A program made the translations under genes and the position numbers. A stretch of DNA of 40,560 nt from Acidimicrobiales bacterium (GTDB lineage: Bacteria > Actinomycetota > Acidimicrobiia > Acidimicrobiales > Palsa-688): contig DATLUM010000042.1 in assembly GCA_035533095.1 (NCBI GenBank), positions 1 to 40,560 on the forward strand. Reading direction: 5' to 3'. Below the pieces are notes generated by a model. It was not told where the DNA came from and did not search any database. It saw only the letters and a list, made by a program, of their open reading frames with translations. Positions 32,767-40,116 of the stretch are shown in pieces; the first letter of the stretch is position 1, and every line of letters begins with the position of its first letter.

Positions 32767-33579
32767 ATGAGCTCGGATCACGCCGAGCGCGCCCGCGACG
32801 TGGGCGTCACCACTGTGGACGCTCTCCGCCGGCGGCTCGCGCGTAAGGCCGCTGCCCTGATTCGGCGCGACAAAGAAGCGGCCGATGTGGCACTGGAACT
32901 GGGCCTCATCGACAGGACCTGGCTGGAGGCACCTGACAGTTCGCCCATCTCGACAGCAGCCCCTACCGAGATTCTGGAACGGTTCTGGGAACGTGCTGTC
33001 GAGCAGCGACCGTCCAGGATCTCGTCACTTGGCTTGAGCGCAGCCCAGCTCATCGCCGGACGATTGGCACCTTCTTCAGGTCGCCACGAACAGCTGGCCG
33101 TGGTGTTCACCGACCTCGAAGGCTTCACCGCGTTCACCGCCGAGTATGGGGACGAGGCTGCCCTGAAGCTGCTCCACGAGCACCACCGCCGAGCAGGTCC
33201 GATCGTGAGGAGATCTGGAGGACGGGTCGTCAAGAGGCTCGGGGACGGCCTGCTTTGCACCTTCGTCAACCCCGGAGGCGGCCTCCTCGCGGCGGTCGAG
33301 CTCCTGGGAACCGCACCGGAGCCTTTGAAACTCCGCGCGGGGGTCCACGTCGGGGATGCCATCGTCTCCCATGACGACATAATCGGCCACGTCGTCAACG
33401 TGGCCGCGCGCGTTGCCGAGACCGCGTCCGGGGGGCATGCAGTCGCCACCCAGGCGGCGATCGAGGCGGCGGGATCGACCCGCGGGGTCGTCCCGGTCGG
33501 GCGGCCGAAGAGGCGCCGGCTGAAGGGGATCTCTCAGCCGATCGCCCTGTCCGAGATCCGGGCAGTAGCCGCCACTTGA
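32767..33579 (+). CDS. Class III adenylate/guanylate cyclase domain protein
   Basis: The 270-residue protein has a helical N-terminal region of about 100 residues and a class III nucleotidyl cyclase domain. Metal ligands are Asp116 in VVFTDLEGFTAF and Asp160 in KRLGDGLLCTF. Lys156 occupies the purine-specifying position typical of adenylate cyclases. Asn211 and Arg215 in VVNVAARVAE are the transition-state residues. All key residues are present, so it is probably active and makes cAMP, working as a homodimer. The N-terminal part resembles the helical module often placed before actinobacterial cyclase domains and may sense pH, lipids or redox state. ATG 32767 follows a -10 hexamer by 7 nt; the frame is open upstream to 32647. 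Confidence 0.88.
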   Translation: MSSDHAERARDVGVTTVDALRRRLARKAAALIRRDKEAADVALELGLIDRTWLEAPDSSPISTAAPTEILERFWERAVEQRPSRISSLGLSAAQLIAGRLAPSSGRHEQLAVVFTDLEGFTAFTAEYGDEAALKLLHEHHRRAGPIVRRSGGRVVKRLGDGLLCTFVNPGGGLLAAVELLGTAPEPLKLRAGVHVGDAIVSHDDIIGHVVNVAARVAETASGGHAVATQAAIEAAGSTRGVVPVGRPKRRRLKGISQPIALSEIRAVAAT

Positions 33580-33581
33580 GT

Positions 33582-33608
33582 GCTTCAAGGATGCGGCCGT
33601 CTTGAAGC
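33582..33608 (+). terminator. Hairpin after the cyclase gene, possible terminator
   Basis: GCTTCAAG (33582-33589) and CTTGAAGC (33601-33608) form a perfect 8-bp stem with an 11-nt loop, starting 3 bp after the stop codon. No U-tract follows. Confidence 0.5.
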
Positions 33609-33664
33609 GCGTGTCGACCCGGATGAATGTACTGGATTTTCCGGTTTATACGAAAAGTGCGACG

Positions 33665-33763
33665 ATGGTCACTATGACCAGGCCGGGGGAGAACACGAAA
33701 ACACAGCAAGCGGAAGGCTGCTCGTCCTTCCTTCGGGCACGGGGCGAAGCCTCTGATGGCTGA
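33665..33763 (+). other. Possible 32-codon upstream ORF overlapping the hydrolase start
   Basis: ATG 33665 opens a 32-residue polar frame that ends at TGA 33761-33763, overlapping the hydrolase ATG (33756) by 8 bases. An AT-rich TATACG at 33647-33652 lies just upstream and could be a -10. The peptide has no hydrophobic or recognisable features. The hydrolase has no Shine-Dalgarno of its own, so translation through this frame is plausible but unproven. Confidence 0.2.
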
Positions 33764-35786
33764 CCGAGCTATGAGGGCGGGTCGCGGGTGGTGGCTGGCG
33801 CTGTGCGCCGTGGCCGCACTCGCTCTCCTGCCCGCCCCAGCGATCGCGCTGGCGCACACCCAAACGGCAGCGCAGCCGTTGAAGGCGTTCGGCCGGGTGC
33901 CGTGCACAGCGACCGAGGGGGTCCTGTTCTGTGAGGGATCGACACCGGTGACGTCTCCCCCGACAGGGTGCGTCGCGTCGCCGGACAACGTGGTGCCCTG
34001 CGACGACCAGGTGTACGACCCAGCCGTCCCCGACACCCGGGTGCCGAGCTGGGACGGCACACCCCTGGACGTCAACGTCACGCTTCCCCTCGGCAGCGAC
34101 ACAAGCCTGCCGCTCATCATCATGATCAGCGGGTTCCCGTCTCAGAAGACCCCGCTGGACTCCGTTGCGGAGTACGCGGGGCTGAGCCCTCTGCAGTGGG
34201 CGCTCCGCGGCTACGCCGTATTGAGTTACAGCAACCGCGGCCAGGGTGGATCGTGCGGATGGCCGGCGTCACGCGTCGGCCAACCGGCTTGTGTGACCGG
34301 CTGGCAGCACCTCGACTCCATGGCCTACGAGGCGCGCGACACTCAGTACCTAGCCGGGCTGCTCGCCGACCAGGGGATAGTCAACCCGGCGAGTATCGGG
34401 GTGACGGGAAGCTCCTGGGGCGCAGGTCAGTCGGTGGAGTTGGCAGCGCTCCGCAACCGGGTGATGCTTCCCGACGGCAAGTTGGTGCCCTGGGTTTCGC
34501 CCCAGCGTCACCTGAACATGACGATCGCCGCGGCCGCGCCGATGGCCGCCTGGAGCGACCTGATCCCCGCGGTGATGCCCAACGGGCACGACCTCGACTA
34601 CACCCTGACCCCGTTCGGTCAAGCCGTCCAACCTTTTGGCGTGGTCAAGGCATCGGTCCTCAACGGCCTCTACGCGGAGCTTCAGGCCAACTCCTACATG
34701 CCGCCACCGGGGTTCGACCCGCCCGTCAGCGAGGCGGTACTGGATGCGAACGCCGGGTGGCCACTGCTCACAGACTCCAACCCTCGGGTCGCGCCCGCGA
34801 TAGCGAACCTCGAACATTTCAACTCCGCCTATTACCTGCCCTACGACGAGTCGCCGGCGCCGACTCTGTGGGCCAATGGGTGGAACGACGACATCTTCCC
34901 AGTGAGCCAGGAGCTGAACTGGGTGAACCGGGTGCTCTCGGTCCACCCTGACGCGCAGGTCTCCATGTTCCTGTCCGACATCGGGCACCCGCGCTCACAG
35001 AACAAAATGTCCGACCAGACTCTCCTCACCCAGGCGATCATCGCCTGGTTCGCGCATTACCTGCTCGGGGAGAACACGCCGGTGCTCCGCGGCGTGGAGG
35101 CGCTGACCACGACCTGCCCTGCGAGCACCCCCTCGGGTGGACCGTATTTCGCGTCGACGTGGCCCGCAATGCACCCCGGCGAGGTGCGCTACCAGGGCGG
35201 CGCCGCCCAGACGGTGCTGTCCGCCTCGGGCAACCCGGTCGTCGACGCCCAGATCGATCCGATCGTGGGGCCCGGGGTGTGCGCATCACCGCCGGCGACC
35301 TCGACCGCGCCCGGCGCTGCCACGTACGCCTTTTCGGTCCCTGATGGCGGCTTCACGATGATCGGCAGAGCGACCGTGGTCGCAACGCTCACACCGACCC
35401 AAGCCGGGAACGCCCCCTACCCGTACATCGCCGCGCACCTCTTCGACGTGGCGCCCGGAGGCCAGACCGAAACCCTGGTCGCGCGACAAACCTACCGGCT
35501 GGCGGGATCGGGCCCCCAGGTGTTCCAGCTCTACCCCCAGGCATGGCACTTCGCGCCAGGTCACACGATCGAACTCCAGCTTCAAGGCCAAGATGCTCCG
35601 TACAGCAGGCCAGATACTCTCCTGGCGTCCATCACGGTCGCCGACCTTCAGCTACGACTTCCCACCCTCGATCCGCCCACCTGCACCACCATCCTCAGCC
35701 CGGCGCCGCTGGTGATCCCCTCCGGCGAGGTACTCGCCCCCGGGGTGGCCGCTCAGCCGGGCGACACCTGCACGGGCGACCCATGA
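33756..35786 (+). CDS. Secreted CocE/S15-type alpha/beta hydrolase (X-Pro dipeptidyl-peptidase-like)
   Basis: The 676-residue precursor has a signal peptide (RAGRGWWLALCAVAALALLPAPAIALA), so it acts outside the cell. The alpha/beta-hydrolase core begins at VPSWDGTPLDVNVTLPLG. The triad is visible: nucleophile Ser220 in TGSSWGAG, Asp378 or Asp379 in WANGWNDDIFPV, and His411 in LSDIGHPRSQ. The C-terminal third is beta-rich, as expected for the jelly-roll domain of CocE and S15 peptidases (PF08530). Members cleave X-Pro dipeptides, glutaryl-7-ACA, cocaine or other esters and amides; the real substrate is unknown. Cysteine pairs (e.g. SCGWPASRVGQPAC and TTCPAS) could form disulfides. ATG 33771 is an alternative start. 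A 27-codon frame overlaps its stop. Confidence 0.87.
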   Translation: MADRAMRAGRGWWLALCAVAALALLPAPAIALAHTQTAAQPLKAFGRVPCTATEGVLFCEGSTPVTSPPTGCVASPDNVVPCDDQVYDPAVPDTRVPSWDGTPLDVNVTLPLGSDTSLPLIIMISGFPSQKTPLDSVAEYAGLSPLQWALRGYAVLSYSNRGQGGSCGWPASRVGQPACVTGWQHLDSMAYEARDTQYLAGLLADQGIVNPASIGVTGSSWGAGQSVELAALRNRVMLPDGKLVPWVSPQRHLNMTIAAAAPMAAWSDLIPAVMPNGHDLDYTLTPFGQAVQPFGVVKASVLNGLYAELQANSYMPPPGFDPPVSEAVLDANAGWPLLTDSNPRVAPAIANLEHFNSAYYLPYDESPAPTLWANGWNDDIFPVSQELNWVNRVLSVHPDAQVSMFLSDIGHPRSQNKMSDQTLLTQAIIAWFAHYLLGENTPVLRGVEALTTTCPASTPSGGPYFASTWPAMHPGEVRYQGGAAQTVLSASGNPVVDAQIDPIVGPGVCASPPATSTAPGAATYAFSVPDGGFTMIGRATVVATLTPTQAGNAPYPYIAAHLFDVAPGGQTETLVARQTYRLAGSGPQVFQLYPQAWHFAPGHTIELQLQGQDAPYSRPDTLLASITVADLQLRLPTLDPPTCTTILSPAPLVIPSGEVLAPGVAAQPGDTCTGDP

Positions 35787-35866
35787 CGCAACTGTCGCCT
35801 ATCGGAGCGGTCATCGTTGGTGCCGCGGTGCGGGTCCAGCAGTTCATAGCCCGACGCCTGCCGTAG
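35783..35866 (+). other. Possible 27-codon ORF overlapping the hydrolase stop
   Basis: ATG 35783 overlaps the hydrolase stop (ATGA) and opens a 27-residue frame beginning MTQLSPIGAVIVGAAVR with a hydrophobic then basic pattern, ending at TAG 35864-35866. Reinitiation after the hydrolase would be enough to translate it. Evidence is only positional. Confidence 0.2.
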
Positions 35867-35900
35867 CAGCCAGGTCGCTGAGGGTATCTGCGAGGCTCAT
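35844..35900 (-). other. Possible 18-codon minus-strand ORF with perfect ribosome site
   Basis: GGAGGAGG (35914-35907) sits exactly six bases before ATG 35900 on the minus strand. The frame reads MSLADTLSDLAATAGVGL and stops at TGA 35846-35844. Flanking genes are both on the plus strand. The Shine-Dalgarno match and spacing are the strongest in the region, so a short peptide may be made; function cannot be guessed. Confidence 0.3.
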
Positions 35901-36055
35901 CGGACGCCTCCTCCTGTCGAGAGTCGGGTCGCGGTCCTACCCGGTCGTCGCGGTCAATATGGAAACCCGCTGAGGCCCGCGGCTGTTTCCAGATCCGCGC
36001 CGGAGGGAAGCCGGCGCCAGACTGGGCGGGTTCCGAAGGCACAGGGAGGTCCCAG

Positions 36056-37414
36056 GTGGCTCAGCAAGCAGACGTGATCGTGGTCGGGCTTGGCGTGGGC
36101 GGCGAAGCCCTCGCCGGCGAACTGGCCGAGGCCGGCCTGGATGTCGTGGGGATCGAGAACCGGCTGGTCGGCGGGGAATGCCCGTACTGGGCGTGCGTGC
36201 CGACCAAGATGATGGTGCGGGCAACGGACGCGCTGGCCGAGGCTCGCCGAGTTGCCGATCTGGCCGGCTCCGCCACGGTGAGCCCAGATTGGGCACCGGT
36301 GGCCCGGCGGATACGACGGGAGGCCACCGACGACTGGGACGACAAAGTGGCGGTAGAGCGCTTCGAATCAAAGGGCGGCCGGTTCGTCCGCGGCAAGGCT
36401 CGGCTCACGGGAAGGACAACTGTCGAGGTGGACGGGACGCAGTTCGCGGCGTCCCGGGCACTCGTGATCGCCACAGGAACCGGACCGTCGATCCCACCGA
36501 TCGAGGGGCTGGCGGGGCTGCCGTACTGGACCAACCGGGAAGCGGTCGAGACGACCGAGGTGCCCGCTTCGTTGACGGTAATCGGTGCCGGGGCGGTCGG
36601 GGCCGAGTTCGCCCAGGTGTTCGCCCGCTTCGGAAGCCAGGTGACGGTCGTGGAGGTGGCCGAGCAGCTGCTGCCGCTGGAGGAACCCGAGGCCGGCCAG
36701 CTCCTGGCCGAAGTCTTCACCCGGGAGGGGATCAAAGTGGTGACCGGAGTTCGCATCGACGCCGTCGGACACGACGCCTCGAGCTTTTCGGTTCGCCTGG
36801 GCGACGGCACGGCGCTGGCGAGTGAGCGGCTATTGGTGGCCACCGGCCGAAGCGTCGATCTCCAGGGGCTTGGTGTTGATACCGCCGGCCTGGACGCCTC
36901 CGCCCGGTTCGTGGCGGTCGACGCCAACCTGCGCGCCGCCGAAGGCGTCTGGGCGGTGGGCGACATCACGGGCAGAGGAGCGTTCACGCACGTCGCCACC
37001 TACCAGGCCCGGATCGCCGCTGCCGACATTCTCGGCCAGCCGCACGAGCCGGCCGACTACCGGTCGCTTCCCCGGGTCACGTTCACCGACCCCGAAGTCG
37101 GTGCGGTCGGGATGACCGAGCACCAAGCCCGCGAGGCGGGGGTGTCGGTGCACACGGCGATGACGCAGATACCGTCCTCCGCCCGGGGGTGGATCCACAA
37201 GGCGGGCAACGACGGGTTCATCAAGCTGGTAGCCGACGCGCGACGCGGCGTGCTGGTAGGGGCCACCTCGATGGGTCCTGCAGGCGGCGAGGTTCTCGGC
37301 GCGTTGGCGGTCGCGGTGCACGCCGCGGTGCCCGTTGAGGTGCTCGCTCAGATGATCTATGCATACCCCACCTTCCACCGGGCGATCGAGGACGCTGTCA
37401 AAGGGCTTCACTGA
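36056..37414 (+). CDS. FAD/NAD(P)-dependent disulfide oxidoreductase, LpdA-like
   Basis: The 452-residue flavoprotein has the FAD Rossmann motif GxGxxG (VVGLGVGGEAL, 10-19) and a redox disulfide Cys42/Cys47 in GGECPYWACVPTK. An NAD(P)-binding Rossmann motif follows (TVIGAGAVGAEFAQVFARFG). A second FAD motif is VWAVGDITGRGAFTHVA, and the dimerisation domain starts at FTDPEVGAVGMTE. The C-terminal motif reads YAYPTFHRAIEDAV; dihydrolipoamide dehydrogenases have HxHP here, so the usual catalytic base is replaced by Tyr. That is also the situation in some mycobacterial LpdA-type quinone reductases. I therefore favour a quinone, metal or unknown disulfide reductase over lipoamide dehydrogenase. 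GTG 36056 is preceded by AGGGAGG at six bases. Confidence 0.88.
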   Translation: MAQQADVIVVGLGVGGEALAGELAEAGLDVVGIENRLVGGECPYWACVPTKMMVRATDALAEARRVADLAGSATVSPDWAPVARRIRREATDDWDDKVAVERFESKGGRFVRGKARLTGRTTVEVDGTQFAASRALVIATGTGPSIPPIEGLAGLPYWTNREAVETTEVPASLTVIGAGAVGAEFAQVFARFGSQVTVVEVAEQLLPLEEPEAGQLLAEVFTREGIKVVTGVRIDAVGHDASSFSVRLGDGTALASERLLVATGRSVDLQGLGVDTAGLDASARFVAVDANLRAAEGVWAVGDITGRGAFTHVATYQARIAAADILGQPHEPADYRSLPRVTFTDPEVGAVGMTEHQAREAGVSVHTAMTQIPSSARGWIHKAGNDGFIKLVADARRGVLVGATSMGPAGGEVLGALAVAVHAAVPVEVLAQMIYAYPTFHRAIEDAVKGLH

Positions 37415-37505
37415 CCCGAGCGGCGGGGCCGTGCCCTCCGTGGCGGTCTTGGTCACACGCCTGCGGCTGCTGGCGCGCTGGGACCGCAAATCCGGCAGCG
37501 CCCCA

Positions 37506-37523
37506 GACGGCTCTAGAGTCGTC
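37506..37523. promoter_or_regulatory. Near-perfect 18-bp palindrome containing TAGAGT upstream of degV
   Basis: GACGGCTCTAGAGTCGTC is symmetric except for one base pair. It contains TAGAGT, a TAnnnT hexamer that could be a -10, so the palindrome may be an operator over the promoter of the DegV gene, or a hairpin after the reductase gene. Confidence 0.3.
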
Positions 37524-37553
37524 TTCACTTCGCGTGAACCAGGGAGGCCGAGT

Positions 37554-37616
37554 TTGGCCGAGGGAACCGAGCGGGCCAGGGTTTGCCGTGAGCCGAGCGA
37601 CGCGAGCCTCCTATGA
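37554..37616 (+). other. Candidate 20-codon leader ORF translationally coupled to DegV
   Basis: AGGGAGG (37541-37547) stands six bases before TTG 37554. The frame has 20 sense codons and its TGA (37614-37616) overlaps the DegV ATG (37613) by ATGA. DegV lacks its own ribosome site; instead CCTCCT precedes its ATG. Ribosomes probably load at the AGGGAGG and restart on DegV. The peptide itself looks unremarkable. Confidence 0.4.
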
Positions 37617-38416
37617 CCACAATCGTCACCGACGGCGCCGCCGATCTTCCTCAGGCAGAGCGAATTCCCGGGAATGTCGTCGTGGTGCGGGGGTCGGTTC
37701 GCATTGGCAGCGAGCCATGGCACGGTGACCTTCGCGAGTTCTGGCAGGAGATAGGCAAGGGTCCGGAACTCCCTGCCACGGAGGCGCCGACGGTAGCTCA
37801 GCTCGCCGCGGCATACGCGGGCGACGAGCCAGTCCTCGCCGTGCACGTCTCCTCAGAGTTGTCGCGCACGCTGGCGCATGCCGAGGAGGCAGCGGCGGGA
37901 GTGGCGGGACCGGTCGAAGTGGTGGACAGCCGATCGCTCAGCGTGGGGACCGGGTTGGTGGTGTTGGCCGCGTCGGAGGCTGCCGATGCAGGCGTGGTGG
38001 GAGAGCGTCTGAGGTCCATGGTCGACGGCTGGGTCGACCAGCTGCATGTGCACGGGTTGATCGACGATGTCGGGTTCTTGGTGCACGGCGAGCGAGCCGG
38101 CCTCGTAGTAGCGAAGGTCGGTCGCCACGCGCACCGCCATGTCGTGGCGGTAAAGGGGCACGTGATACCGATCCGCCAGGTGCGCCATCGCAGCGAGGCG
38201 CTCCGGGAACTGAGCGATCACATTCGGGAGCACGTCGTCGGTGGGGTCTCTCGGTGGGCGGTCGGCCACGGTGACGCTCCGGATGTCGACGAGTTTGTGG
38301 AGCGGCTGGCGGGGGTGTTCGGTTGCGATCCGTCCTACGTGTCGCTCATGGGTGCCCCGGTCGGTTCGCACATGGGGCCACGGTCCTTGCTGGTCGGCTT
38401 CTTCTCCGACAGTTAG
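37613..38416 (+). CDS. DegV-family fatty-acid-binding protein
   Basis: The 267-residue protein fits the DegV family. It shows an N-terminal strand TIVTDGAADLP (the usual DSTADLP variant), VLAVHVSSELSRTLAHAEEAA, VEVVDSRSLSVGTGLVVLAA and a C-terminal HGDAPDVDEFVERL and YVSLMGAPVGSHMGPRSLLVGF. Family members bind a fatty acid deep between two domains, and some (FakB) present it to the kinase FakA for phosphorylation and entry into phospholipids. The residues that coordinate the carboxylate are usually Ser/Thr at the N-terminal motif and the His/Arg in the domain interface; the first is altered (DGAADLP). No fakA is nearby. ATG 37613 is coupled to a short frame before it; the stop overlaps the convergent DUF190 gene by 4 bp. 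Confidence 0.85.
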   Translation: MTTIVTDGAADLPQAERIPGNVVVVRGSVRIGSEPWHGDLREFWQEIGKGPELPATEAPTVAQLAAAYAGDEPVLAVHVSSELSRTLAHAEEAAAGVAGPVEVVDSRSLSVGTGLVVLAASEAADAGVVGERLRSMVDGWVDQLHVHGLIDDVGFLVHGERAGLVVAKVGRHAHRHVVAVKGHVIPIRQVRHRSEALRELSDHIREHVVGGVSRWAVGHGDAPDVDEFVERLAGVFGCDPSYVSLMGAPVGSHMGPRSLLVGFFSDS

Positions 38417-38778
38417 CCATGCGAGTCGTCGTCGAGCGGGTGGGTCTCCGTGTCTCGGTAGATGTGGTAATCGACGTCTTCGACGGTTACCAGACCTTCC
38501 TGGATCATCCGGTCCAGCATGGGAACGAACTTGTCGATGCGGTGGCCCTCGTCGACTATCTGGATGACGATGGGCAGGTCATCGGAGGAGGACAGCATCC
38601 GGGTGGTCTTGAGACGGCCGCTGGGCCCGAATCCCTCTATGCCGCGCATGATGGTCGCCCCGGCCAGGCCTTCCTCCCTGGCCCGTTCCAGAATGGCGTC
38701 GGCGAGTGAGTTGTGATGATACCGGTCGTATTCTCCGATGAAGACACTGACCCGTTTGCCTCGACTCTGGTTAGCCAT
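38413..38778 (-). CDS. DUF190 (PII-like) protein, last gene of the fluoride operon
   Basis: The 121-residue protein has the DUF190 pattern. It shows RVSVFIGEYDRYHHNSLADAILERAREEGLAGATIMRGIEGFGPSGRL, then LPIVIQIVDEGHRIDKFVPMLDRMIQEGLVTVEDVDYHIY. The fold is a ferredoxin-like trimer akin to PII signalling proteins, and genes of this family commonly sit next to crcB. What it binds is unknown to me; a nucleotide or fluoride-linked regulator of the channel is a reasonable guess. ATG 38778 has AAGGAGAG six bases upstream. An 89-bp gap separates it from crcB; that gap is filled almost exactly by a 31-codon frame. It shares about one third of visible positions with the other DUF190 protein here. Confidence 0.87.
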   Translation of the reverse strand: MANQSRGKRVSVFIGEYDRYHHNSLADAILERAREEGLAGATIMRGIEGFGPSGRLKTTRMLSSSDDLPIVIQIVDEGHRIDKFVPMLDRMIQEGLVTVEDVDYHIYRDTETHPLDDDSHG

Positions 38779-38866
38779 CGACTCTCCTTGCTGTTGACGG
38801 GGGTCTCGACTGGCTCGCGGCGAACACGGTCACCACGATGAATCCGATGGGCATCACGACGGCCAT
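38771..38866 (-). CDS. Candidate 31-residue membrane peptide between crcB and DUF190
   Basis: ATG 38866 lies one base after the TGA of crcB (38870-38868). The frame ends at TAA 38773-38771, overlapping the ATG of the following DUF190 gene by 8 bases, so it fills the only gap between these genes. The peptide begins MAVVMPIGFIVVTVFAA, a single hydrophobic helix, followed by a polar, basic tail. The shape recalls accessory peptides such as KdpF. No Shine-Dalgarno is visible; translation would rely on coupling to crcB. It may be an undescribed small subunit or a coupling device, and chance is not excluded. Confidence 0.4.
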   Translation of the reverse strand: MAVVMPIGFIVVTVFAASQSRPPSTARRVDG

Positions 38867-38867
38867 G

Positions 38868-39239
38868 TCAGACGATGTAGGCGAGGGCCATGCCGGCCCC
38901 GGCAGCCAAGAGTCCGACGATGAGCGATCCGACCACGTTCCAGGCAGCCGCCGAGAGCGTTCCTTCTTCGATCAGGCGTACCGTCTCCCACGAGAAAGTG
39001 GAGAACGTTGTGTAGGCGCCGCAGAAACCGGCACCGACGACGGCAGAAGGGACGTTCCCCAAGCGGTGGTACACCATCAGGCCGCTGATGACACCGAACA
39101 TGAAGGCGCCGGTGGCATTGATCACATAGGTGCCCCACGGGAACAAGCCTTTGGTTCGTGAGTTGACCAGTTGGTCGACGATATAGCGAGTGGGCGCCCC
39201 GATCAGTCCGCCTGCACCTACTTCGACCAGGGTGATCAC
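38868..39239 (-). CDS. crcB: CrcB/Fluc fluoride channel, second copy
   Basis: The 123-residue membrane protein has four hydrophobic segments and the Fluc signatures. These are GGLIGAPTRYIVDQLV near the start, an INATGAFMFGVISG block with the conserved Asn, and GFCGAYTTFSTFSWETVRLIEEG in the third helix with the Phe-box and Thr/Ser track. Fluc proteins work as dual-topology dimers that let fluoride leave the cytoplasm. Where two crcB genes lie together, as here, the products usually assemble as a heterodimer. The GTG start at 39239 overlaps the TGA of the preceding DUF190 gene (GTGA). It ends one base before a candidate small membrane peptide. Confidence 0.9.
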   Translation of the reverse strand: MITLVEVGAGGLIGAPTRYIVDQLVNSRTKGLFPWGTYVINATGAFMFGVISGLMVYHRLGNVPSAVVGAGFCGAYTTFSTFSWETVRLIEEGTLSAAAWNVVGSLIVGLLAAGAGMALAYIV

Positions 39240-39595
39240 CCGTCCCGCCTTTCGGGACTGGCCTGGCTGCTGCGGTGGATCACCACTTCCACCGGTTGGC
39301 GTACCAAGAGACCGTGGGGCATCAGATGCTCGATTTCAGGTACGAAGGCGTCGATCCGCTCCGGCGTGTCGATAATCGTGATCACCACCGGCACGTCGTC
39401 TTTGACCGCAAGGGCGTGGCGGCGGTGGACTCCAACCGATTCACCGAAGCCTTCCACTGCCTGCAGGACCGTCGCCCCCGCCATGCCCATAAGGCGGGCG
39501 CGCCGGACGATCTCGACGAACCCCGCAACCCCGCCATGGCGTGCGGGCTGGTCGAGGTAGACCGTCAGCCGCTCGGCCTTGGCGGGGAGGGTCAC
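39236..39595 (-). CDS. DUF190 (PII-like) protein, first copy in the fluoride operon
   Basis: The 119-residue protein shows the DUF190 layout. It reads AERLTVYLDQPARHGGVAGFVEIVRRARLMGMAGATVLQAVEGFG, then DDVPVVITIIDTPERIDAFVPEIEHLMPHGLLVRQPVEVVIHR. The frame is open to 39637, but GTG 39595 overlaps the TGA of the preceding crcB (39594-39592) by 4 bases and starts at the conserved part (VTLPAKAERLTVYL). I take that start. Its own stop overlaps the next crcB start in the same way. Such strict alternation of crcB and DUF190 with coupled starts suggests that one DUF190 partner is made for each channel subunit. Confidence 0.87.
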   Translation of the reverse strand: MTLPAKAERLTVYLDQPARHGGVAGFVEIVRRARLMGMAGATVLQAVEGFGESVGVHRRHALAVKDDVPVVITIIDTPERIDAFVPEIEHLMPHGLLVRQPVEVVIHRSSQASPERRDG

Positions 39596-40116
39596 CTGGT
39601 TCCTTGTCGGTCGGGGCGACCGAGCACCGGCGGCCAAGTTCGAACCACCATTATTCCGAGGTACATGGCGCCCAATCCCGCGACCAGGCTAGCTGTGACA
39701 TAGCCGGCCGCCAGAATTACCCGCCCGGATTTGATGAGATCGTCGGTCTCGACCATGAAGGTCGACCAGGTTGTGTACGCCCCGAGGAATCCGGTGGCGG
39801 CGAAGGGTCGGATGTACTCGGTCGGTTTGAGTCGTTCGAGTATCAGGACCAACAAGACCCCGAGTACGAAGCTGCCGCCGACGTTGATGATGAACGTTGA
39901 GAGCGGGAACGTCCCCGGCCGGCTCGTCACGGCCAGGCTGAGCTCGTAGCGAGCGCAGGCACCCAACGCCCCTCCCAAGCCGATCACCCACAGGATACGA
40001 GGTCGGGCCCAGACCGGATGCTGTAGTAGCCGAGAGCGAGGGGGCTCCGTTCCGGATGTCTCGAGCTCACGGCGGCGGCCCCCGGACATGAACCTGGCGA
40101 ACTGCACGTGTTTCAC
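39592..40116 (-). CDS. crcB: CrcB/Fluc fluoride channel, first copy with N-terminal extension
   Basis: The core of this membrane protein has the Fluc signatures GGALGACARYELSLAV, STFIINVGGSFVLGVLLV and GFLGAYTTWSTFMVETDDLI, with four transmembrane segments. Compared with the other copy it carries about 50 extra N-terminal residues, polar and Arg-rich, which would be cytoplasmic or outside depending on topology. Starts at TTG 40170, GTG 40116 and ATG 40089 are possible. I use GTG 40116 because it overlaps the TGA of the preceding frame in the same GTGA arrangement as the rest of the operon. ATG 40089 would shorten the extension by nine residues. The gene is the first recognisable one behind the fluoride riboswitch. 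Confidence 0.88.
   Translation of the reverse strand: MKHVQFARFMSGGRRRELETSGTEPPRSRLLQHPVWARPRILWVIGLGGALGACARYELSLAVTSRPGTFPLSTFIINVGGSFVLGVLLVLILERLKPTEYIRPFAATGFLGAYTTWSTFMVETDDLIKSGRVILAAGYVTASLVAGLGAMYLGIMVVRTWPPVLGRPDRQGTR

Noticed and set aside
35695-36042. 115-codon minus-strand frame between the CocE hydrolase and the reductase
   Set aside because: Low-complexity Arg/Pro-rich product without a ribosome site at its start; partly overlaps the hydrolase gene.
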